A DNA stretch of 64,000 nucleotides from GCA-2693325 sp964011675 (GTDB lineage Bacteria > Latescibacterota > UBA2968 > UBA8231), in the NCBI GenBank assembly GCA_964011675.1, contig CAXGPR010000004.1, forward strand, positions 22,016-86,015. The letters are read 5' to 3'. The notes beneath the pieces are model-generated. The model saw only the letters and a list, made by a program, of their open reading frames with translations, was not told the origin of the DNA and did no database searches. This document shows, in pieces, positions 25,758-34,158 of the stretch (position 1 is the stretch's first letter; the number at the start of each line of letters is the position of its first letter). Position numbers and translations under genes: made by a program.

Positions 25758-27326
25758 TTACCTGAACTCCAACCTGAGGTCTACTACTGCATCATCAGCA
25801 GCAAGTTCAATCGACGCGCCGTAGTGTGTAATAGCCTCCGGACGAATAAAGGGGAAAAGCGTTCCAGCATCCCATTTTCCATCTCCATTCAAATCGTCGA
25901 AACTCCACAATTGATATGTATCTGCGGGCAATCCATCCACTACAAAATCGCCTTCAGGCGAACAACGCACCGCATAATCACGCCCCATCTGCTCTGCGCG
26001 TAGTCGAACTTCGGCGACTCCTTGCACGCCCAAAACCCGACCCGCAACAGAAGCCCGAGCCTCTACAACAGAGAACACAACCGCCAATGTGCTATCTGCA
26101 AGAGCCAAACCCGCTCGATCAGTCCAATCACTTCCTTTTAGAATGCAACTCCACGAGCCAACTTCCCACAGACTGTCTGGCATAAATTCAACGTGCGTGG
26201 GCGACAGCCAGCGCCAAGCACCCTGCGGCGCTAGCGTCGAATCGCCACCGACCCATTGCATCCCTTGAACGTCCGCGCGCATAGCTTCACTAAAGCGCAT
26301 CTTTAGTGGGTCATTGGCCGTAAGTATCGCGGACTCCAGACCAATCCATTCAGGAGGCTTTGTATCGCGTCGTCCGCTTCCACGCAGCGATTCTGACCAA
26401 GCGAGAACGCGCCCTCCTAAAACAACACGATCGACGTCATAGGTCTTCCCTGCCTCTTGTTGCGCCGTCACAGCATACACTTTACGCGCGTCGTCGGTCG
26501 CATACAGGAGCTCAACAGATAAATCGTGTATGCGCAATTCAAGCGCATCAATATTGACGGGTTCGGAAAAGAGCAATAGCAACGCGCCTGAGTGGAGTGA
26601 TTGTATACGCTCCAAGGTTGCTCCACCTGTCTGCCTGCGCACTAATTCCAAGTTACCCGCCAAACCCAGTGTATCTCTAACAACCACATCGCGCGCCGGC
26701 AATCCGACCCACTCGTCGGAATTGGGAAGACTGTCCTTATTATCATCGACAAAAGCCAAGAGTTGATATCGCCCAGAGGCCAGTCGCAAAAATCCGTATT
26801 GGCCGTCCACGCCGCTTTGCGTCTGGTACGCTGGTTTTTCGCGGCCAACCTGCCCACTAAAGTTACTCAGATCATAGGCCCATATATGCGCACCGCGCAG
26901 CGGGGCCTGTCTCTGATAGACGCGTCCCCGTAGCGCTCCTTGATCTAGGCGCGCACCGGTGGCAAACGCGAGCGAGAAAGACTGCTCTAATGCGTTGTTA
27001 CGCAGGTCGCGCGCACCCGTGCCAACCGTTACGACATAAGTGCGGTCGGGACGCAGACCGAGGTCTATGCGCAACGTGCGACCACGCCACCGAAATCCGA
27101 GCGAATCACTTGGCGAAATAAAGATAGCTTCCTCGGTACGTCTGCGATCCATCGGCTCACTAAATACGATTTCTACGTAACGCTCCAACGACACGTTGAG
27201 TTGATCAACATCAGGACTGTGCGAAAGAATCTGAGGAGGCGTATCGTCTACTGCCCCCCCCTGCGGAGGCCCCACTTTGGCGCAGGCACAGCACAGACAG
27301 AGGATCGAAAAACATAGGAAACGCAT
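25758..27326 (-). CDS. Ig-like domain lipoprotein
   Basis: The 522-residue product has a lipoprotein signal peptide with lipobox LCCAC. The mature start (AKVGPPQGGAVDDTPPQI) is a form I know from FCB-group Ig-like lipoproteins. A bacterial Ig-like (SbsA-type) domain spans about residues 30-125 (VEIVFSEPMDRRRTEEAIF). Later come a carboxypeptidase-regulatory-like segment (GSLRGRVYQR-like, with DDNKDSLPNSDEW) and more beta domains, one ending in SFDDLNGDGKWDAG. It is a cell-surface or periplasmic structural protein; no enzyme motif is visible. It overlaps hslU by one base. Confidence 0.8.
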   Translation of the reverse strand: MRFLCFSILCLCCACAKVGPPQGGAVDDTPPQILSHSPDVDQLNVSLERYVEIVFSEPMDRRRTEEAIFISPSDSLGFRWRGRTLRIDLGLRPDRTYVVTVGTGARDLRNNALEQSFSLAFATGARLDQGALRGRVYQRQAPLRGAHIWAYDLSNFSGQVGREKPAYQTQSGVDGQYGFLRLASGRYQLLAFVDDNKDSLPNSDEWVGLPARDVVVRDTLGLAGNLELVRRQTGGATLERIQSLHSGALLLLFSEPVNIDALELRIHDLSVELLYATDDARKVYAVTAQQEAGKTYDVDRVVLGGRVLAWSESLRGSGRRDTKPPEWIGLESAILTANDPLKMRFSEAMRADVQGMQWVGGDSTLAPQGAWRWLSPTHVEFMPDSLWEVGSWSCILKGSDWTDRAGLALADSTLAVVFSVVEARASVAGRVLGVQGVAEVRLRAEQMGRDYAVRCSPEGDFVVDGLPADTYQLWSFDDLNGDGKWDAGTLFPFIRPEAITHYGASIELAADDAVVDLRLEFR

Positions 27327-28618
27327 CAGAGCACGTAGCGGCTCAGGTCCTCTCCTTCGAGGTATTTCCCGAGCTTTTCGGATACGTAACAGTTGGTAAC
27401 GTGGATTCTTTTTTTTGGCACTGCAGGCGCGTTAAAGAGCACGTCTTCAAGCAGCGTGGACAACACGGAGCGAAGACGCCTAGCGCCAATATTCTCGCTC
27501 GCCATATTGGCTTCATACGCACAGCGAGCTACAGCGCGTATGGCATCAGGCGAAAACCGCAGTCCCACCCCATCGGCAGCCAGTAACGCTACATACTGAC
27601 TGATTAGCGCGCCACGCGGCTCCGTCAAAATACGGCATAGTTCTTCTTCACCGAGCGCACTCAACTCAACGCGGATCGGAAAACGTCCCTGTAACTCGGG
27701 TGCCAGTTCAGAAAAACGGACCGCGTGAAATGCACCAGCAGCCACAAAAAGAATATGATCAGTATGCACAGTGCCATAGCGCGTAGAAACGGCGGCTCCC
27801 TCCACGATTGGCAAGAGATCGCGCTGAACGCCTTCACGCGAGACTTCTGCGCCGCCGCGATTCACGTCTGCACTCGCAATCTTATCAATCTCGTCAATAA
27901 AAACAATACCCGTTGTTTCAACTCGCTTTAGCGCTTCAGATACCACTTCAGCCATGTCTATAAGCTGTTCGGTTTCTTCCGCCATAAACTGGCGACGCGC
28001 TTCGCTCACAGAAATACTACGACGGCGGCTCTCTTGCCCAACGAGTCCCGTGAGCGCCTCCTGTATACTGCGCCCCATCTCTTCGCTGGCCATGGGACCC
28101 AAAACTTCTACGACAGGCGGACGATCGCGCTGCTCTACTTCTACGACAAGATCGTCTAATTCTCCACGACGCAGCTTCTGCATGGTCTCCCTGCGCGTCC
28201 CGCTAGGAGACAGCACTAAATCTAACAGGCGTTTGTCGACGCGACGCTTGGCTTCTTTCTCCACCACGACAGCTCGCTCCTCGCGCACCATCTGAACGCT
28301 TTGCTCCGCTAGGTCGCGCACTATACTCTCTACGTCGCGTCCAACGTAGCCCACCTCTGTAAACTTAGAGGCCTCAACCTTGACAAAGGGAGCTGCACAG
28401 AGTTCCGCCAAACGACGGGCAATTTCCGTCTTGCCGACGCCCGTAGGACCGATCATCAGAATGTTGTTGGGAACGATCTCTTGCCGCATCGGCTCTTCCA
28501 CCTGTATCCGACGCCAGCGGTTGCGCAGGGCAATGGCAACCGCCCGCTTAGCCTCTTTCTGCCCGACGATATAACGGTCCAATCGGGTGACGATCTGACG
28601 AGGCGTTAAATCACGCAT
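27326..28618 (-). CDS. hslU: ATP-dependent protease ATPase subunit HslU
   Basis: The 430-residue AAA+ unfoldase feeds substrates to HslV. Motifs are the N-terminal LTPRQIVTRLDRYIVGQ, Walker A GPTGVGKTE near residue 55, the GYVGRDVESIVRDLAE pore/loop segment, Walker B IVFIDEIDKIA near 240, and the C-terminal DLSRYVL tail that inserts into HslV. Its ATG overlaps the hslV stop (TAATG). Confidence 0.97.
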   Translation of the reverse strand: MRDLTPRQIVTRLDRYIVGQKEAKRAVAIALRNRWRRIQVEEPMRQEIVPNNILMIGPTGVGKTEIARRLAELCAAPFVKVEASKFTEVGYVGRDVESIVRDLAEQSVQMVREERAVVVEKEAKRRVDKRLLDLVLSPSGTRRETMQKLRRGELDDLVVEVEQRDRPPVVEVLGPMASEEMGRSIQEALTGLVGQESRRRSISVSEARRQFMAEETEQLIDMAEVVSEALKRVETTGIVFIDEIDKIASADVNRGGAEVSREGVQRDLLPIVEGAAVSTRYGTVHTDHILFVAAGAFHAVRFSELAPELQGRFPIRVELSALGEEELCRILTEPRGALISQYVALLAADGVGLRFSPDAIRAVARCAYEANMASENIGARRLRSVLSTLLEDVLFNAPAVPKKRIHVTNCYVSEKLGKYLEGEDLSRYVL

Positions 28619-29148
28619 TACAGTTCCACCAGACTAATCTGTGCATTGGTGTAAATACAAATTTCGGCGGCAATTTCCAACGAGCGCTTTACGATTTGCC
28701 GCGCGCCTATCCTAGATCCGTCCACATAGGCCCGTGCAGCAGCCAGCGCGAAAGGAGCGCCCGAGCCCACCGCCAAAATCTCATCATCCGGTGCCAACAA
28801 GTCACCCTCGCCCGAAATAAAGAGCGAACGAGACGCATCCATAGCGACAATCATAGCCTCCAATCGACGCAGATAGCGATCGGTGCGCCAGTCACGAGAA
28901 AGTTCGTGGGCCGCGCGCTCTAAGTTCCCATTAAACTGCTCCAAATGACCCTCTAACTGATCAAGCAGCGCCAGCGCATCGGCCGTAGCACCAGAAAATC
29001 CCACCAGCACGGAATCACCGTACAGTTTGCGTACTTTACAGGTTCGATGTTTGAGTACAATATCTCCTATCGTGACCTGCCCATCGCTGCCCATGACAAC
29101 CCGATTCCCCATGCGCAAACCCAACACCGTCGTCGCATGCCGTTCCAT
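28618..29148 (-). CDS. hslV: ATP-dependent protease proteolytic subunit HslV
   Basis: The 176-residue peptidase has a short propeptide (MERHA) before the threonine pair of HATTVLGLR; cleavage would expose the N-terminal Thr nucleophile. GSDGQVTIGD and GFSGATADA are typical. It assembles as a double hexamer with HslU, encoded immediately downstream. It lies 11 bases after xerC. Confidence 0.96.
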   Translation of the reverse strand: MERHATTVLGLRMGNRVVMGSDGQVTIGDIVLKHRTCKVRKLYGDSVLVGFSGATADALALLDQLEGHLEQFNGNLERAAHELSRDWRTDRYLRRLEAMIVAMDASRSLFISGEGDLLAPDDEILAVGSGAPFALAAARAYVDGSRIGARQIVKRSLEIAAEICIYTNAQISLVEL

Positions 29149-29159
29149 AGCAAACCCCT

Positions 29160-30101
29160 CTATTCGTTGCGCGGATGCGCCTTCGCATAAACGTGCCGTA
29201 GGCGCTCCAATGTTGGCTCAGCATAAGCCTGCGTAGAGACTACAGTCGCATGGCCAAGCATTTCTTTTACAGAAGCGAGATCGGCGCCAGCGTGCAGGAG
29301 ATGTGCGGCAAAGCTGTGCCTGAGTAAGTGCGGGCTAAGAGACTCACCGTCGACAACGCGGTGCAAATAGCTATGCACTATGCGCTGTATGGAACGACGA
29401 CTAAAGCGTCGACCGCGCCCGTTGAGAAAAAGGGCGCCGGCATCTACCAAGGTAATGTCGAGCTCTATCAGAACTTCCGCTCGGCGCTGGATATACGTTT
29501 TGAGCGCGTCAAGCGCTAGGCTGCCAATAGGAACGGTCCGCTCTTTTCTTCCCTTATGCCCCAAGCGCAACAGCCCCTCATCCAAGTCGATCGCACCTAG
29601 ATTCAACTGGACGAGCTCTCCCAGACGCACACCTCCTCCGTAAAAAACTTCGAGAATGGCACGGTCTCGCGCACCACTAAACGTGTCCGTCGCCGGTAAC
29701 TCAATTGCTTCTTCTATCTTTTCCAAGGGAAGCTGTGGCCTGGGGCGCTGCTCTACTTCGGGTGTAGCCACGCCGTGAGCTGGACTGGCCACCAGAACAC
29801 CTTCACGACATAGGAAGCGGAAAAACGTGCGTAAAGTGGTCAACTTGCGTGCCACGGTGCTATTTTTCATGCCGCGCATGTGCAAATCTTCTGCAAAATC
29901 GCCAACGGTAGATCGCTCGACTAGTTTTGCGGGTAGCGATGCATCAGCCATGCGCGGATAGAGAAAACGAGCAAACTGCTGCAGGTCACAGCGATAGGAT
30001 TCCAACGTATACGCAGCGTAGTTGCGCTCAACACGCAAATACTCGAGGAAGTGGCGAATGCCCTCTTCAACGCCAGAATCTCTGTGTAGAGAAGCAGGCA
30101 T
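29160..30101 (-). CDS. xerC: Tyrosine recombinase XerC
   Basis: The product is 313 residues from ATG 30101 (TTG 30107 also in frame). An N-terminal SAM-like DNA-binding domain (FLEYLRVERNYAAYTLESY) is followed by the catalytic domain. The full tyrosine recombinase set is visible: Arg in GGGVRLGELV, Lys in GHKGRKERTVPI, H-x-x-R in SPHLLRHSFAAHLLH, LGHA and the nucleophile Tyr in STQAYAEPT. Its place between topA and hslV matches the Bacillus xerC/codV position, supporting a chromosome-dimer resolution role with XerD at dif. Confidence 0.93.
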   Translation of the reverse strand: MPASLHRDSGVEEGIRHFLEYLRVERNYAAYTLESYRCDLQQFARFLYPRMADASLPAKLVERSTVGDFAEDLHMRGMKNSTVARKLTTLRTFFRFLCREGVLVASPAHGVATPEVEQRPRPQLPLEKIEEAIELPATDTFSGARDRAILEVFYGGGVRLGELVQLNLGAIDLDEGLLRLGHKGRKERTVPIGSLALDALKTYIQRRAEVLIELDITLVDAGALFLNGRGRRFSRRSIQRIVHSYLHRVVDGESLSPHLLRHSFAAHLLHAGADLASVKEMLGHATVVSTQAYAEPTLERLRHVYAKAHPRNE

Positions 30102-30135
30102 AGTCAACGGACTCAGCGATGCTCAGACAAAGTAA

Positions 30136-32382
30136 TCAAGCCGCCTGAGCACTCTCGCCCTCTTCGCGCTGTGTTCCGCAGACCTTGCAGTGCAGAGAAG
30201 AAGCGCCGCCTCGGCTTGTCTTTTCGTAGAGCAAACCCGCGCCACAGTGCTCGCACGCCTGCTCGACTGGCTTTTCCCAGCTCGCAAACTTGCAGGAGGG
30301 ATACTGATCGCAGCCGTAAAACACCTTCCCCTTGCGCGACTGTTTTTCGACTACTTTGCCTCCGCAATCGTCTTCCGGGCAGGACATACCCAAGTAAAAA
30401 GGTTTGACGTTGCGGCATTCGGGATAGGAACTGCAGGCAAGAAAGCGCCCGTATTTACCCGTTTTGACGACCATAGGCGACTGACATTGGTCACATACTT
30501 CGTCTGTTTCAACTTGTTCCTGCTCTTCGAGCGGCTTGGTATTCTTGCATTCGGGATACCCAGGACAGGCAAGAAAACGGCCATTCCGACCCCATTTCAC
30601 AACCATCATGCGGCCACATTCTTCGCACTCAATATCTGATTCTTCCTGCAGTGCCTGCTTCAGTTCCTTACGACGCTCGTTGGCCTCTTTCAAATGGTCT
30701 TTCCACGAGGCATAAAACTGACCTACCGTGTCGACCCAATTGTCTTGTCCTTCTTCAATTCGGTCGAGTTTATCCTCCATATCGGCGGTGAAGCTCACGT
30801 TAAAAATGTGCGGAAACGTCTCCACCAATAGCTTATTGACCGTATGTCCACGCTCGGTTGCAAGAAAATAGCGATTGTCGACCTTCTCTACGTATTCGCG
30901 GTCTTGAATCGTCGTTATGATCTGCGCATAGGTGGAAGGGCGCCCTATGCCCTGCGCCTCCAACTCTTTGACTAACGAAGCTTCCGTATAACGCGGTGGG
31001 TGCTTGGTGAAATGCTGTTCGGGCATTAGCTCGTTCAGCGCGAGTACTTGTTCTGCCGCGATGTCGTCTGGAACTGACCCCACCGTACCATCGCCATCGC
31101 CGTCACCGTCACCGTCTTTAATTGGGCTGTATAGCACGGTAAACCCATCAAACTTGACGATATTACCCGTGGCTCGCAGCACGTAGGGACCAGCATTGAC
31201 ATTCACCGTAGTGATACTGAGGACCTGTGGCTTCATCTGCGAAGCGACAAAGCGCTTCCAGATCAGCTCATACACTCGAGATTGATCCTGCGATAAAAGG
31301 TGTTTTATCCTGTCTGGATGAAGCGCCACGGACGTCGGTCGTATCGCTTCATGCGCGTCCTGTGCACTGTTCTTTGTCTTGTATGCATTTGGAGAATCAG
31401 GCACGTAATTGGGACCGTGAAGCTGCCCGATCTGTTCGCGCACTTCATTGATCGCATCGTCGGACACGCGCACGGAGTCGGTGCGCATATAGGTGATCAA
31501 CCCACGCGTTTCCCCTTCAACCTCTATCCCTTCATATAGCTGTTGGGCAACGGCCATTGTGCGCTTAACGGAAAAGCGCAGGCGGCGAGCGCATTCCTGC
31601 TGCAGCGTGCTCGTCGTAAAGGGGGGCGAAGGGCGCCGGGACTGATCTCTCTTTTTTACCTCTCCAACTACAAAGCGCTGCGCCCGCAATTCAGCAACAA
31701 TTTTCTCTGCCTCTTCACCGCTTACAATTTCGGGCTTCTCGCCGTCTCTCAGATGCAATTTTGCCTTAAAGGGAACGGTGCCTTCGCGCCCAATAAAGGC
31801 CTCGATAGACCAGTATTCTTGAGGCTCAAACGCGAGAATCTCATTATCCCGCTCGCATATGATGCGCAGTGCAACGGACTGCACACGACCGGCTGATAGA
31901 CCCGAGTGAATTACCTTCCACAGCAGCGGGCTTATTTCGTATCCCACGAGACGATCTAACACGCGACGGGCCTGCTGTGCGTCAATTTTTTCCAGATCTA
32001 ACGCACTTGACATCTCCAGCGATTCACGCACCGCTTTGGGGGTTATCTCGTTAAATAAAATGCGTTTGATCTCTGCATCTTTGCGTGCGATAGAGTGAGC
32101 CACATGCCAGGCAATCGCCTCCCCTTCACGATCGGGGTCTGTCGCCAAATAGATCGCATCGGCATTCTGAGCAGCCTTGCGCAACTCGGTGAGGACTTTG
32201 CCCTTCCCACGAATCGTTACATATCGCGGCTTGAAATTGTCCTCCACGTCAATACCCAACTCTTTGGGCGGCAGGTCGCGCACGTGTCCCATGCAAGATT
32301 TCACTACGAAATCGCTGCCCAGTATCTTGTTGATCGTTTTAGCCTTGGCCGGTGATTCGACCACCACCAGTGACTTACCCAT
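30136..32382 (-). CDS. topA: DNA topoisomerase I
   Basis: The 748-residue type IA topoisomerase relaxes negative supercoils. It has an N-terminal TOPRIM domain (LVVVESPAKAKTINKIL; LATDPDREGEAIAWH), the active-site tyrosine in GLITYMRTDSVRVS near residue 300, and four C-terminal zinc-finger-like repeats between about 585 and 740. These include CEECGRMMVVKWGRNGRFLA and CDQCQSPMVVKTGKYGRFLA. An unusual (Asp-Gly)5 run lies in the mid domain. It heads the topA-xerC-hslV-hslU transcript. Confidence 0.96.
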   Translation of the reverse strand: MGKSLVVVESPAKAKTINKILGSDFVVKSCMGHVRDLPPKELGIDVEDNFKPRYVTIRGKGKVLTELRKAAQNADAIYLATDPDREGEAIAWHVAHSIARKDAEIKRILFNEITPKAVRESLEMSSALDLEKIDAQQARRVLDRLVGYEISPLLWKVIHSGLSAGRVQSVALRIICERDNEILAFEPQEYWSIEAFIGREGTVPFKAKLHLRDGEKPEIVSGEEAEKIVAELRAQRFVVGEVKKRDQSRRPSPPFTTSTLQQECARRLRFSVKRTMAVAQQLYEGIEVEGETRGLITYMRTDSVRVSDDAINEVREQIGQLHGPNYVPDSPNAYKTKNSAQDAHEAIRPTSVALHPDRIKHLLSQDQSRVYELIWKRFVASQMKPQVLSITTVNVNAGPYVLRATGNIVKFDGFTVLYSPIKDGDGDGDGDGTVGSVPDDIAAEQVLALNELMPEQHFTKHPPRYTEASLVKELEAQGIGRPSTYAQIITTIQDREYVEKVDNRYFLATERGHTVNKLLVETFPHIFNVSFTADMEDKLDRIEEGQDNWVDTVGQFYASWKDHLKEANERRKELKQALQEESDIECEECGRMMVVKWGRNGRFLACPGYPECKNTKPLEEQEQVETDEVCDQCQSPMVVKTGKYGRFLACSSYPECRNVKPFYLGMSCPEDDCGGKVVEKQSRKGKVFYGCDQYPSCKFASWEKPVEQACEHCGAGLLYEKTSRGGASSLHCKVCGTQREEGESAQAA
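31087..31116 (-). repeat. Hexanucleotide microsatellite inside topA
   Basis: Ten codons (30 bases) encode (Asp-Gly)5 in a loop of topoisomerase I, built from near-identical 6-base units (GACGGT, GACGGC and GATGG variants). Unit number changes would stay in frame and alter only loop length. Confidence 0.85.
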
Positions 32383-32545
32383 GCAATCTCCCGGAGACTC
32401 CTTGATGTAGGTCTAATATATTATAGTGTTTATGTAATTAATTTTTATCAATATATAAACGATACCAAACAATAGCAACCACACTTGACAAAGCACCCGA
32501 GGCTTATTTTCGTAGTCTGTCCGACCAATTGACAAAGGGCATACT

Positions 32546-33307
32546 GTGATCCACAGAAAAAGTATGGAGCAAATCGAACACATTCGCACCTGTGGTCAGA
32601 TCGTTTTTGCCGTTCAACAAAAGCTTGAAGCCCTTATCAAACCCGGTATCACGACAAATCATTTAGACTCCGTTGCAGAGGCCGCCATTATAGCAACCGG
32701 CGCCCGACCAGCTTTTAAGGGCTACCACGGATTTCCCGCCAGTATTTGTGCATCGGTAAACGCCTCAATCGTTCACGGATTCCCTACCGAAGTCCCCTTA
32801 GCAGAGGGCGATATCGTCAGCATCGATGTCGGGGTAGAGCTCGGCGGATATTTCGCCGACGGCGCGTTCACCATCGGCGTTGGTTCCATCAGCAGCGATG
32901 CATCCGACCTAATCGCCGTCACCCATCGCTGCTTAGAGTTGGGAATCGAACACATGCGCGTAGACGGACGCATAGGAGATATCTCACACGCCATTCAGAC
33001 CCACGCCGAAGCGGCAGGCTACTCAATCGTCCGCGAGTATGGCGGCCACGGCATCGGACGAGAACTACACGAGTCGCCACACATAAACAATTATGGCCAA
33101 GCCGGCAAGGGCCCGCGACTCAAAGTCGGTCACGTGTTTTGTATAGAACCGATTATAAGCATGAAAAACCCCGAAATTGAACATGCCGACGACGGCTGGA
33201 CGGTTTATACGCGCGACCGTTCGCTGACGGCTCATTCTGAGCACACCGTCGCTCTGACCGAAGACGGACCGCAAATTCTCACTCTCCCGCCAGCCGTAAC
33301 CACATGA
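32546..33307 (+). CDS. map: Methionine aminopeptidase, type I
   Basis: The 253-residue enzyme removes the initiator methionine. It starts at GTG 32546 (AAAGGG upstream), giving the family-typical opening MIHRKSMEQIEHIR. The five metal ligands are seen in SIDVGVELGGYFADGAFTI (two Asp), GGHGIGRELHE (His), FCIEPII (Glu) and HSEHTVALT (Glu). Its stop overlaps the MBL hydrolase start by 4 bases. Confidence 0.96.
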   Translation: MIHRKSMEQIEHIRTCGQIVFAVQQKLEALIKPGITTNHLDSVAEAAIIATGARPAFKGYHGFPASICASVNASIVHGFPTEVPLAEGDIVSIDVGVELGGYFADGAFTIGVGSISSDASDLIAVTHRCLELGIEHMRVDGRIGDISHAIQTHAEAAGYSIVREYGGHGIGRELHESPHINNYGQAGKGPRLKVGHVFCIEPIISMKNPEIEHADDGWTVYTRDRSLTAHSEHTVALTEDGPQILTLPPAVTT

Positions 33308-34065
33308 AAGTCACATTCCTGGGCACGGGAACTTCCGTAGGCGTACCTCGCATTGGATGCACCTGTCCGGTATGCACTTCACAGGACAGTAAAAACAAGC
33401 GGCTCCGCTGTGCACTGCACATCGAGCACGGCGGACACTCTATCCTTGTCGACACAGGCCCAGACTTACGCACGCAAGCCCTAACTCATGCGGTCAACCG
33501 CGTAGACGCCGTGCTCTTTACGCACGGACACGCCGACCATCTGTATGGTTTGGATGACGTACGTAGCTTCTGTTTTGAACGCGAGGATCCTCTCCCGTGC
33601 TACGCGGACGCGCGGACCATAGAACGCATAGAGCGCGTCTTTGACTACGCGTTTGATACCAATGCGCCCAGCGCTACCCCGCAAATAGAGCTCAAGGAAA
33701 TTAAGGGAGACTTCGAGCTATTCGACCTGTCTATTCAGCCGATTTACGTATATCACGGCAGGCTACCCGTACTAGCATTTCGGGTTGGCGATTTTGCCTA
33801 TGTGACAGACACAAACCGCATCCCAGCCGAGGGTGTAGAACGCTTGCAACAGCTCGACGTTCTCGTGCTAGACGCACTGCGTCACAAGGCGCATCCGACG
33901 CACTTTAACCTTTCACAAGCGCTGGAAGTTATAGAGCAACTACAACCTCGACAAGCTTACTTGACGCATATAGCGCACGACCTCGAACACCATGCGACCA
34001 ACGCAGATCTGCCCCCCGGTGTCGAATTGGCCTACGACGGTCTCACTTTAGATCTCAATACGTAA
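33304..34065 (+). CDS. PhnP-like metallo-beta-lactamase-fold hydrolase
   Basis: The 253-residue protein has the PhnP-type N-terminus FLGTGTSVGVPRIGC with CTCPVCTS (possible zinc cysteines) and the MBL core FTHGHADHLYGLDDVR. Later ligands are in YVTDTN and LTHIAHDLEH. The family hydrolyses phosphodiesters such as cyclic ribose phosphates or nucleotides. It is translationally coupled to map (ATGA overlap), an arrangement that says little about substrate. Confidence 0.85.
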   Translation: MKVTFLGTGTSVGVPRIGCTCPVCTSQDSKNKRLRCALHIEHGGHSILVDTGPDLRTQALTHAVNRVDAVLFTHGHADHLYGLDDVRSFCFEREDPLPCYADARTIERIERVFDYAFDTNAPSATPQIELKEIKGDFELFDLSIQPIYVYHGRLPVLAFRVGDFAYVTDTNRIPAEGVERLQQLDVLVLDALRHKAHPTHFNLSQALEVIEQLQPRQAYLTHIAHDLEHHATNADLPPGVELAYDGLTLDLNT

Positions 34066-34090
34066 CCGGTCAAAACGTAGGACGCAAATC

Positions 34091-34136
34091 AAACAAAAAG
34101 AGGCACTGCTTGTATTTGCGGCGCCTCTTTTTGTTT
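34091..34136. terminator. Bidirectional intrinsic terminator
   Basis: A 14-bp perfect inverted repeat has arms 34091-34104 (AAACAAAAAGAGGC) and 34123-34136 (GCCTCTTTTTGTTT) with an 18-base loop. A-rich and T-rich flanks make it a terminator for both the MBL gene and convergent nrdJ. Confidence 0.85.
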
Positions 34137-34158
34137 ATCTACATTGGGTATTTTTATG

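Noticed and set aside
32411..32440. Second NrdR-like AT-rich palindrome upstream of topA
   Set aside because: It matches only half of the pattern and lies in a generally AT-rich stretch with no reductase gene nearby.
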